From Chloroflexota bacterium (GTDB lineage Bacteria > Chloroflexota > Dormibacteria > CF-121), in assembly GCA_005889395.1 (NCBI GenBank), contig VBFX01000107.1, positions 1-5,876 on the forward strand: a DNA stretch of 5,876 nt, written 5' to 3'. Below are positions 1 through 5,337 of the stretch, in pieces. The notes beneath the pieces were generated by a model, which ran no database searches, was not told where the DNA came from, and was given only the letters and a program-made list of their open reading frames with translations. The position numbers and the translations under genes were made by a program. Every line of letters begins with the position of its first letter. The stretch's first letter is position 1.

Positions 1-636
1 ACCGACAACCATTTCCAAGCCCAGGCCACACTCGACGCGGTGCTATCGACCGCCGGCGCGCTTCGGACCGTCGCCATCAGTCTCTGGAAGATCGGCAACG
101 ACTTGCGCTGGTTCGCCTCGGGACCCCGTGCCGGCCTGGGGGAGATCACCCTGCCCGAGGTCCAGCCAGGAAGCTCGATCATGCCCGGGAAGGTCAATCC
201 GGTAATCATCGAGTCGATGACGATGGTGGTTGCGAAAGTCTTGGGCAACGACCAGACAATCGCGATCGCCGCGCAGTCGGGGAGCATTTTCGAGCTCAAC
301 CTGATGATGCCGGTGGCCGCCTACGCGTTGCTCGAATCGATCGCCCTGCTCTCGGCATCCGCGCAGAACTTCGCCCGGCAATCCATCGCCGGCATCAAGG
401 CCACCGAGCGGGGGCCGCAGATGGTCGAGCAAGGATTGATGCTGGCTACCGCGCTCGCCCCGGCGATCGGCTACGACGCGGCGGCGAAGATCGCGAAGGA
501 GGCGCTGGCCACGGGCAAGACGATCCGCGAGGTGGCCCGGGAGAAGACGAAGCTCGCGCCGGAGGAGCTCGACCGCCTGCTCGATCCCTCGCGCATGACG
601 CAACCCGGCATCGAGGCGGGACCCGCAGGCGGCTAG
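1..636 (+). CDS. fumC: Class II fumarate hydratase, C-terminal part (5' end outside window)
   Basis: Fumarase C interconverts fumarate and L-malate in the cytosolic TCA cycle as a homotetramer. The frame is open from base 1, and the 211 codons before the TAG stop cover a little under half of the usual length of about 460 residues. The first in-frame GTG (40) is internal, because family-like sequence (NHFQAQA) precedes it. The superfamily signature GSSIMPGKVNPV begins at base 169; its serine-containing loop is catalytic in the fumarase/aspartase superfamily. Upstream of it, IGNDLRWFASGPRAGLGEI, and downstream, FELNLMMPVAAY, match fumarase C rather than argininosuccinate lyase or adenylosuccinate lyase. 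The C-terminus reads LLDPSRMTQPG, also fumarase-like. Aspartate ammonia-lyase is the nearest alternative, but the GPRxGLGEI segment favours fumarase. The next gene starts 19 nt downstream on the same strand, so co-transcription is likely. Confidence 0.9.
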   Translation, partial: TDNHFQAQATLDAVLSTAGALRTVAISLWKIGNDLRWFASGPRAGLGEITLPEVQPGSSIMPGKVNPVIIESMTMVVAKVLGNDQTIAIAAQSGSIFELNLMMPVAAYALLESIALLSASAQNFARQSIAGIKATERGPQMVEQGLMLATALAPAIGYDAAAKIAKEALATGKTIREVAREKTKLAPEELDRLLDPSRMTQPGIEAGPAGG

Positions 637-655
637 CGACCTGATCGGCCGCCGC

Positions 656-1762
656 GTGCTGTGGCTGCGTGCCCGGGCTCAGCGGCTCACAAAAGACACG
701 GCGACCGCGGCGCAGCCGAGGACGATCCTGCGTGACGTCGTCGGCCTGCAGGCGCAGCTCTGGAGCGCCGCGACGCTCGGCATGCGCGCTCGAAGCGCGG
801 GTCTCGATGTCCGCACGGTGACGCGGGCGCTCAACGACGAACGCTCTATCGTCCGTACCTGGCTGATGCGGGGCACGTTGCATATCGTCGCTGCGGAGGA
901 TGTCCGATGGCTGCTGCACGTATTGGGCCCGATCTTTGCCCGGGCCACCCGCCGGCACGCGCAGCTCGGCCTGGACGATGACCTGAAGGCAAGGGGGGTC
1001 GCCTCCATCCGAACGATCCTCGCGGAGACCGGCCCGCTGACGCGATACGAGCTGGTTGATCGACTGCGCAAACATCGGGTCGTGCTCGACGCGAAGACGC
1101 AAGCACCCATTCACCTGATCGGGCTTGCCGGACTGCTGGGTGTCGTCTGTCTTGGCCCCGTCCGGGAGGATGGCGAGTCCACCTATGTGCTGCTCGATGA
1201 TTGGGTCGCGAAGGCACGCCTGCCGGCCCGCGAGACGGCATTCGCCGAGCTCGCTCGCCGCTACTTCGCGGCCTACGGCCCGGCGACCGTCGAGGACCTG
1301 AGTGCATGGTCGGGTTTACCCATGAGCGACGCGCGATCCGCTGTCGGGGGAGCTCTCGCGAGCTTGACAGAGGTCAGTGTCCAGGGACGCCCAGGGCTCG
1401 TCCTGAAGCAGCAACTGCGGCTGACGTCAACGCCGAGGAAGATCGACGTTCGGCTGCTGCCAGCGTTCGATACCTACCTGCTGGGCTATCGGCGACGTGA
1501 CCTGGCCGTGTCGCCACCGTTGCAGCACCGCCTGCAGCGTGGTGGCGGATGGCTTCACCCTTGCGTCGTCGTCGACGGCCGAGCGGTGGCCGCTTGGAGC
1601 ATGCACCGGACCGGGCGTCGCGGTCGACTCACCATTGAGCCGTTCGAGGCGCTTCCAAGCGCGGTGCGTGATGGGGTCGATCACGAGGCCGCCGACGTCG
1701 GCCGCTTCCTTGACATCGAAGTCGAGTTGGAGATCAGGGGCCGGCTTGCGGCCGGCCCCTGA
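656..1762 (+). CDS. Winged-helix DNA-binding protein, AlkZ/YcaQ-like (HTH_42) DNA glycosylase family
   Basis: This 368-residue protein resembles the HTH_42 (PF06224) family. Characterised members, AlkZ of Streptomyces and YcaQ/AlkX of E. coli, are DNA glycosylases that remove bulky alkylated bases and unhook interstrand crosslinks. Visible marks are GLQAQ at residues 30-34, which supplies the Q-x-Q catalytic motif (Q32, Q34); RTWLMRGTLH at 67-76; a winged-helix-like stretch YFAAYGPATVEDLSAWSGL at 203-221; and RLLPAFDTYLLGYR at 266-279. All are typical of actinobacterial members. The start is the GTG at 656, the first ATG or GTG after the frame opens at 599. No clear Shine-Dalgarno sequence precedes it, so translation may be coupled to fumarase termination 19 nt upstream. 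Many family members are untested, so the glycosylase activity is inferred. The last codons form one arm of a perfect hairpin. Confidence 0.8.
   Translation: MLWLRARAQRLTKDTATAAQPRTILRDVVGLQAQLWSAATLGMRARSAGLDVRTVTRALNDERSIVRTWLMRGTLHIVAAEDVRWLLHVLGPIFARATRRHAQLGLDDDLKARGVASIRTILAETGPLTRYELVDRLRKHRVVLDAKTQAPIHLIGLAGLLGVVCLGPVREDGESTYVLLDDWVAKARLPARETAFAELARRYFAAYGPATVEDLSAWSGLPMSDARSAVGGALASLTEVSVQGRPGLVLKQQLRLTSTPRKIDVRLLPAFDTYLLGYRRRDLAVSPPLQHRLQRGGGWLHPCVVVDGRAVAAWSMHRTGRRGRLTIEPFEALPSAVRDGVDHEAADVGRFLDIEVELEIRGRLAAGP
1734..1762. terminator. Perfect 12-bp hairpin at convergent gene junction, possible bidirectional terminator
   Basis: The left arm at 1734-1745 (TCAGGGGCCGGC) is exactly complementary to the right arm at 1751-1762 (GCCGGCCCCTGA), with the 5-nt loop TTGCG. 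The right arm ends with the TGA stop codon of the + strand gene. The convergent propeller gene stops 13 nt away at 1776, so transcripts from either side would form the stem at or just past their stop codon. No T-run follows on either strand, so this is not a canonical intrinsic terminator; it may instead block or stabilise the 3' ends. Confidence 0.5.
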
Positions 1763-1775
1763 CCGGCTCCTCGAA

Positions 1776-3422
1776 TCAGTAGCTAACGGTTGCGGCGTAG
1801 GTGTCGGTGTTGCCAAAATCGCTGCTACAGGCCGTATCGGGATTTGGCGCTACGGCCGTCTTCGAGCCAGCGTAGATCGCGTTCCGGTAGGCATCAACCG
1901 CTGCGCAGGGCGTGGCATTGCGCGAGTCCGTCCACACGAGGTAAGCGGCGTGCGGACCCGAAACGATGCCGATGTAGTCGCCGAGGAACTGCTCCATGAG
2001 GTTGTTGTAGCTGGCACCGTCGGGGTTCGATGAGGCGGAACTCACCCGTACCGCCGGTCCGAAGGTCGCGCCATCGGTCGACTGGGCGAAGTAGTTGTCG
2101 TAGACCTGGACCCCGGTCTGCCACGGGTCGCCGGCCGGCGGTGTCGTCAACGCATCGAACGTAAGGTTGACTACGCCACTCGGATCAACGCTGACCTGGG
2201 GGAAGAAGGCATTGCGGTTCGCGACGCCGGCTGCGCCGAGTGGGGTCCAGCTGAGCCCGTCAGACGATACCGCCGCCTTCACCACGCCGTGCCCGCCGCC
2301 GAAGTCGCACCAGACGACGTAGACGCGGTTACTGGATGGATCGGCCGCCGGGTGCGGATAGCAGTCCACCCGGGCGCTCATCCCGGGCACGCGATTGAAG
2401 AGGTCGACCACGTCGAAGGGCGTGCCCGTCAGCGGGTAATCGGTAACCTGTGCGATCGTAATCGGTGCCGTGAAGGTGGTGCCGCCGTCCTTCGAGGTCG
2501 CAACCACCTGCAGCGAGGGAAGTTTGGTCGAGTCGGCGTTTTCCGTCCAGAACACCTCCACGGTCCCGTCTGTGGCGACCGTCATCTGCCCGGTTTCACG
2601 GAAGCCCTGGGCGGCATTATTGTTGGCGGCGCTCACCTTGACCGGCGACGACCAGCTCACGCCCTCGTCGTCCGAGTGCACCACCAGGAGCTTGACGTTG
2701 CTGTTGCCAGCGCATTCGCCGCAGAAGATCGCGACGAAGAGGTAGACGCGGCCGAAGTGGGGGCTGCCGGCGACCTTGTCGACCGCGATCCACTCGTGGT
2801 CGTCGAAGTCCGAGGTCTTGTCCAGCGCGTTGACGAGGGACGGCGCGAGCCAGGTCGTGCCGTCATCGTGCGTTCGGGATACCGCCATCGCCTCACTGAA
2901 ATGCTGATCCGGGTTGATCGGATCGGCCAGGTTCGCGTAGTAGATCGTCACGCCGCAGCGATAGGCAAAGGTCTGCTGATCGGGACACAGGCTCGGCCCT
3001 GAATCGAGGCTGGGATCGCCTCCGGAGGCACGGCGGATGCCGGCATTGTCGTATCCGGGGAGGTACCCACCAGTCCAGCTTGCCCCGTTGTTGGTGGACA
3101 CGTAGAAGCCCGATATCTGCTCGCCGGTCGCGAACGGGCAGGGGCTGGACAGCGCCGCGGTCGTGCCTTTACAAAGCGGATTGTCCAGTTCGTCGTTGGC
3201 ACCCGCCACCAACACCCCGGTAAGCGGGTCGCGCGTAATGGCCGGCTCGTTCTGCTTGTTCTGGGGGAACTGGCGGTTGTGGTCGAGGTCGACCAGCGAA
3301 TTCGCTGAGACCGATGGTCCCTGGCGCGTGCTGGCCTCGCCACCAAGCGGCTGAATCAGCGCGACGACCGTCGCGAACGGCAGCAAAGCGAATGAGAGAC
3401 GGCGAAATAATGGACGTGGCAA
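1776..3422 (-). CDS. Secreted sialidase-like beta-propeller protein with Asp-box repeats
   Basis: A 548-residue exported protein. Residues 1-30 form a signal peptide: basic start (RPLFRR), hydrophobic core (about 10-27) and likely cleavage after GEA (28-30). Six Asp-box-like motifs follow at about residues 109 (STNNGASW), 182, 250 (SDDEGVSW), 310 (SKDGGTTF), 386 (SSDGLSW) and 448 (STDGATF). They are spaced 60-76 residues apart, as expected for one per blade of a six-bladed sialidase-type propeller. Ten cysteines, including a CGEC pair at 234-237, suggest disulfides outside the cytoplasm. I do not see the F/Y-R-I-P motif or a clear arginine triad of true sialidases, so substrate and activity are unknown. 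There is no sortase signal or C-terminal anchor. The TTG start at 3422 is chosen because a strong Shine-Dalgarno sequence lies 7 nt upstream. The gene lies 80 nt downstream of a two-component regulator on the same strand. Confidence 0.8.
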   Translation of the reverse strand: MPRPLFRRLSFALLPFATVVALIQPLGGEASTRQGPSVSANSLVDLDHNRQFPQNKQNEPAITRDPLTGVLVAGANDELDNPLCKGTTAALSSPCPFATGEQISGFYVSTNNGASWTGGYLPGYDNAGIRRASGGDPSLDSGPSLCPDQQTFAYRCGVTIYYANLADPINPDQHFSEAMAVSRTHDDGTTWLAPSLVNALDKTSDFDDHEWIAVDKVAGSPHFGRVYLFVAIFCGECAGNSNVKLLVVHSDDEGVSWSSPVKVSAANNNAAQGFRETGQMTVATDGTVEVFWTENADSTKLPSLQVVATSKDGGTTFTAPITIAQVTDYPLTGTPFDVVDLFNRVPGMSARVDCYPHPAADPSSNRVYVVWCDFGGGHGVVKAAVSSDGLSWTPLGAAGVANRNAFFPQVSVDPSGVVNLTFDALTTPPAGDPWQTGVQVYDNYFAQSTDGATFGPAVRVSSASSNPDGASYNNLMEQFLGDYIGIVSGPHAAYLVWTDSRNATPCAAVDAYRNAIYAGSKTAVAPNPDTACSSDFGNTDTYAATVSY

Positions 3423-3429
3423 TGGCTTC

Positions 3430-3436
3430 CCTCCCT
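3430..3436 (-). promoter_or_regulatory. Strong Shine-Dalgarno site supporting a TTG start
   Basis: Read on the minus strand this is AGGGAGG, ending 7 nt before the TTG at 3422. No ATG or GTG sits at a suitable distance in the propeller frame. This site therefore decides the start, and it places the signal peptide at the very N-terminus. Confidence 0.7.
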
Positions 3437-3459
3437 GAGATGACTCCCCGTTCCTGGAC

Positions 3460-3488
3460 AGTGTAAAGGTTCAGTAAGACTCCGACAA
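3460..3488 (-). promoter_or_regulatory. Candidate sigma70-type promoter of the propeller gene
   Basis: On the minus strand a -35-like TTGTCG (3488-3483) is followed, after exactly 17 nt, by a -10-like TACACT (3465-3460). Each matches four of six consensus positions. The expected transcription start near 3453 would give a leader of about 30 nt that includes the Shine-Dalgarno site. It lies in the 80-bp gap after the response regulator gene. The propeller gene could therefore be transcribed on its own as well as by read-through. Confidence 0.4.
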
Positions 3489-3502
3489 GAGCCCGCTGGA
3501 AC

Positions 3503-4090
3503 TCAGCTGTCGGCTTCGATCAGCCCTTTGCGAATCGCGTACTTGACCAGCTCCGTACGGTCGTGCATGTGGAGCTTCTTCATGATGTGGTCGCGGTGCG
3601 TCTGCACCGTTTTGATGCTGAGGAAGAGGCCGTCCGCGATCTGCCGGTTGGTCTTGCCTTCCGCCACCAGGCGTAGCACTTCGCGCTCGCGGTCGCTGAG
3701 AGGCTCGAACGTCTCTCGCTCGGGCGCGCGCTGAAGATAGTCGGAGACCAGGAGCCGCGCCACCGATGGGTAGAGGTAGGGCTCGCCTTTGCTCGCCGCT
3801 TCGATGGCGGCGATCAGGTCCGAGGCGGCGGCCTTCTTGAGCACGTAGCCGACGGCGCCCGCCTTGAGCGTCTGAAAAAAATATTCCTCGTTGTCGTGCG
3901 CGGTGAGGATCAGCACCTGGGTCTGCGGGCAGAGACGGCGAATGTCGCGCGTCACCTCGATTCCCGACATGCCGGGCATCGCCACGTCCACCACCGCCAC
4001 GTCTGGACAGGCGGCCCGACGGATCCCGGCGCGGACCAGGTTGTGGTCCTCGACGAGCATCACGCGAATGGGGCGGCGTTCAACCTGCAT
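3503..4090 (-). CDS. NarL/FixJ-family response regulator with shortened receiver domain
   Basis: A 195-residue cytoplasmic DNA-binding response regulator, partner of the kinase encoded just upstream. The receiver domain has the acidic pair E14/D15 (MLVEDH), phospho-acceptor D35 (VVDVAMPGMSG), switch T63 (ILTAH) and K85 (GYVLKK). The LuxR-type helix-turn-helix spans about 130-190: LSDREREVLRLVAEGKTNRQIA, then LSIKTVQTHRDHIMKKL. Oddly, D15 and D35 are only 20 residues apart; in normal receivers the spacing is about 43-46. Sequence equivalent to the end of helix 1, strand 2 and helix 2 is absent around residues 24-29, without a frameshift, and total length is correspondingly below the usual 210-225. 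Phosphorylation and folding may be affected. The ATG at 4090 is preferred over upstream in-frame starts because of its Shine-Dalgarno site and homology. The start overlaps the kinase gene's end by 11 nt, indicating translational coupling. Confidence 0.88.
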   Translation of the reverse strand: MQVERRPIRVMLVEDHNLVRAGIRRAACPDVAVVDVAMPGMSGIEVTRDIRRLCPQTQVLILTAHDNEEYFFQTLKAGAVGYVLKKAAASDLIAAIEAASKGEPYLYPSVARLLVSDYLQRAPERETFEPLSDREREVLRLVAEGKTNRQIADGLFLSIKTVQTHRDHIMKKLHMHDRTELVKYAIRKGLIEADS

Positions 4091-5102
4091 GGCGATCCTC
4101 CAGGGGTAGTCGGGCGACGACCTCCGTGCCCTTGCGCGGCGCCGAGTTGACTTCCAGCGTGCCGCGCAGCAGCGTGGCGCGCTCCCGCATACCGAAGATC
4201 CCAAGGCCGGCACGCCCGCGCTCTTCCCGTTCGGGGATGCTTTTAGGATCGAAACCGACGCCATCGTCGCGGACGCGCAGCCGGATGTGGCCGTCGAGGG
4301 TACGCAGGTCGATGTTGACGTGCGCCGCCCGCGCGTACTTGTTCGCGTTGGTCAGGGCTTCCTGGGCGATCCGGTAGAGCGCCGTCTCGATGGGCGCGGG
4401 CAGGCGATCGCGCAAGCCGTCGACATGAAGCGAGACCTCCGAGCTCGAGGGCTGCTTGGCCAGGGTGCGCAGCGCCGGCACCAGGCCGAGATCGTCGAGC
4501 ACCGACGGCCGCAGATCCTGGGACATCCGGTGTACTTCTTCGAGCGTCTCCTCGAGCGTCCGCTTGACGGCTTCCAGCTGCTGCCTCGCCTTGGCGTCGC
4601 CGGTGCGTTCCAGCAGTAGGTCGAGACTGATGATTTCGTGGGTCAGCGCCTGTCCGGTCTGATCATGCAGCTCGCGCGCAACCCGCTGGCGCTCGCGTTC
4701 CTGTGCTTGCAGGACACGCTGCGCGCTCAGGTGGCGTTCGTGCTCCAACCGGTCGAGCATGGAGTTGAAGACGGTCGCGATCCGCCGCAGGTCGGGGTCA
4801 GAGAAATTCGCGTGGACCCGAGGCTCCTCGAGCCCGGGCTGCACAGCACTCATGGTGGACTCGAGCTCTCGCATCGGCTTGAAGGCCAGCCGAAGGATCA
4901 GGAAATTCGCTACCAGGATCGCGGCAAGGCCGATCGCGAGCAGACCCAGGAGGAAGGGCAACCGGGTGCGTCCCGAGAAGTTGAGGGTGATCAGCGGACC
5001 GGTGATGGCGCCGGCGGCGATGATCACGCTGTTCGCCACTACGACCTTCTGAAACGTGGTGAGGTTTCGGTGCCACCACCGTGGGTCCAATGACGGTCTC
5101 AC
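4080..5102 (-). CDS. Two-component sensor histidine kinase (HisKA_3, NarX/LiaS/DesK-like)
   Basis: A 340-residue membrane kinase that would phosphorylate the overlapping response regulator. Two membrane helices lie at about 20-41 and 48-72, joined by only about six residues (FSGRTR), so there is no extracytoplasmic sensor domain. A HAMP-like linker follows (about 73-125, P76, then DPDLRRIATVFNSMLDRLE). The HisKA_3 dimerisation domain has ERQRVARELHDQTGQAL with phospho-acceptor H146 and the HDxxxQ motif linked to phosphatase activity in this family. The ATPase domain shows the N-box EALTNANKYA (248-257), DDGVGF (279-284) and GLGIFGMRER (299-308). The kinase therefore looks intact. A TGA in frame at 5108-5106 bounds the gene; GTG at 5102 is the first possible start, with TTG at 5090 the alternative. 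Neither has a well-spaced Shine-Dalgarno. The stimulus is unknown; this architecture suggests sensing within or at the membrane. Confidence 0.92.
   Translation of the reverse strand: MRPSLDPRWWHRNLTTFQKVVVANSVIIAAGAITGPLITLNFSGRTRLPFLLGLLAIGLAAILVANFLILRLAFKPMRELESTMSAVQPGLEEPRVHANFSDPDLRRIATVFNSMLDRLEHERHLSAQRVLQAQERERQRVARELHDQTGQALTHEIISLDLLLERTGDAKARQQLEAVKRTLEETLEEVHRMSQDLRPSVLDDLGLVPALRTLAKQPSSSEVSLHVDGLRDRLPAPIETALYRIAQEALTNANKYARAAHVNIDLRTLDGHIRLRVRDDGVGFDPKSIPEREERGRAGLGIFGMRERATLLRGTLEVNSAPRKGTEVVARLPLEDRHAG
4097..4101 (-). promoter_or_regulatory. Shine-Dalgarno site of the response regulator
   Basis: Minus-strand GGAGG lies 6 nt before the ATG at 4090, inside the 3' end of the kinase gene. 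It fixes the regulator's start and excludes the longer reading-frame extension to 4264, which would run far into the kinase gene. Confidence 0.7.
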
Positions 5103-5107
5103 ACCTC

Positions 5108-5113
5108 ATTCTA
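5108..5113 (-). promoter_or_regulatory. Candidate -10 element just upstream of the kinase start
   Basis: Minus-strand TAGAAT matches five of six -10 consensus bases and ends 5 nt before the GTG at 5102. Transcription would begin at or within a few bases of the start codon, giving a leaderless mRNA. That would explain the lack of a properly spaced Shine-Dalgarno sequence. No convincing -35 element lies 16-18 nt further upstream. Confidence 0.35.
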
Positions 5114-5200
5114 GGCACCGATCCGAGGCCGTTTTCGGCGGGACCGAGCGATCAGTTGCGCCCGTGGCGCATTCAGGTGTGCACCCGATGCCTGCGGCCG

Positions 5201-5242
5201 TTAGGCGGCCGACAGACTGGGTAGAGACAGAAGTGCAGACAT
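5201..5242 (-). CDS. Possible 13-residue leader peptide upstream of the kinase gene
   Basis: On the minus strand an ATG at 5242 opens a frame encoding MSALLSLPSLSAA followed by TAA at 5203-5201. A strong purine-rich Shine-Dalgarno sequence, GGAGG (5252-5248) within a longer G-rich run, lies 5 nt upstream. The peptide has four Leu and four Ser among 13 residues. Its stop codon falls in the loop of the CGGCCG hairpin (5195-5211), an arrangement reminiscent of ribosome-dependent leaders. It ends about 100 nt before the kinase start. If the kinase is transcribed only from the -10 element at 5108-5113, this ORF would not be in its mRNA. It may be a chance ORF. Confidence 0.25.
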   Translation of the reverse strand: MSALLSLPSLSAA

Positions 5243-5261
5243 CGCTCCCTCCCCCTCTTTA

Positions 5262-5292
5262 GCGGGCCGCTTCCCCAGCGGCCCGCATTTTT
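5262..5292 (+). terminator. Intrinsic (rho-independent) terminator, + strand, with no obvious upstream gene
   Basis: GCGGGCCGC (5262-5270) pairs perfectly with GCGGCCCGC (5278-5286), and T5271-A5277 extends this to a 10-bp stem with loop TCCCC. A run of five Ts (5288-5292) follows on the + strand. On the minus strand the hairpin is followed by TAAAGAGG, not a T-run, so the polarity is +. The nearest upstream + strand gene ends at 1762, so the terminated transcript must begin within the intergenic region or be antisense to the kinase. Confidence 0.7.
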
Positions 5293-5324
5293 ATGCCTCC
5301 CGCCGACGCCGCGGGAAGGTGCGG

Positions 5325-5330
5325 GAGAAT
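5325..5330 (+). promoter_or_regulatory. Possible -10 element immediately before the DUF3090 gene
   Basis: GAGAAT ends 7 nt before the ATG at 5338, the distance expected for a transcript starting at the start codon. It lacks the first consensus T, and no -35 element is evident. An alternative reading is that GGGAG (5323-5327) acts as a Shine-Dalgarno sequence with a long 10-nt spacing. The sequence does not separate the two. Confidence 0.2.
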
Positions 5331-5337
5331 AAGAGCG

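Larger units (their letters stand above)
5146..5292 (+). ncRNA. Candidate structured small RNA or regulatory leader ending at intrinsic terminator
   Basis: The segment has no + strand gene but ends in a strong intrinsic terminator. Three complementary pairs suggest a fold: GAGCGAT (5146-5152) with ATCGCTC (5241-5247) as a long-range closing stem; TGCGCC/GGCGCA (5157-5162/5166-5171) with loop CGT; and CGGCCG/CGGCCG (5195-5200/5206-5211) with loop TTAGG. It matches no RNA family I recognise: no tRNA T-arm, no T-box core and no SRP or tmRNA signature. No clear promoter is visible, and short stems arise by chance in GC-rich DNA. It could instead be an attenuating leader of the DUF3090 gene 48 nt downstream. 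Confidence 0.25.

Noticed and set aside
2289..3002. Long + strand open frame (237 codons) opposite the propeller gene
   Set aside because: It is antisense to a gene with a signal peptide and regular Asp-box repeats, is rich in Arg/His/Val/Gly as expected for a shadow frame in GC-rich DNA, and has no recognisable domain.
3489..3510. Short hairpin after the response regulator stop (GCTG/CAGC) as terminator
   Set aside because: The stem is only 4 bp and no T-run follows; it is not distinguishable from chance.
4091..4264. N-terminal extension of the response regulator to an upstream in-frame start
   Set aside because: It would run 174 nt further into the kinase's ATPase coding region, gives Ser/Arg/Ala-rich sequence unlike any receiver, and the ATG at 4090 has a good Shine-Dalgarno site.
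4798..5118. Minus-strand frame of 106 codons starting near the kinase start, including an ATG at 5109
   Set aside because: It is out of frame with the kinase and encodes Arg/His/Pro-rich sequence; the kinase frame in the same DNA has clear membrane helices and a HAMP-like linker.
5103..5261. tRNA or T-box leader in the intergenic region
   Set aside because: No T-arm GTTCGA-type motif, acceptor pairing or T-box antiterminator core (GGTGGTACCGCG-like) was found on either strand.
5293..5337. Upstream ATG at 5293 as start of the DUF3090 protein
   Set aside because: The codon abuts the T-run of the terminator, has no ribosome site and would add residues not typical of the family.
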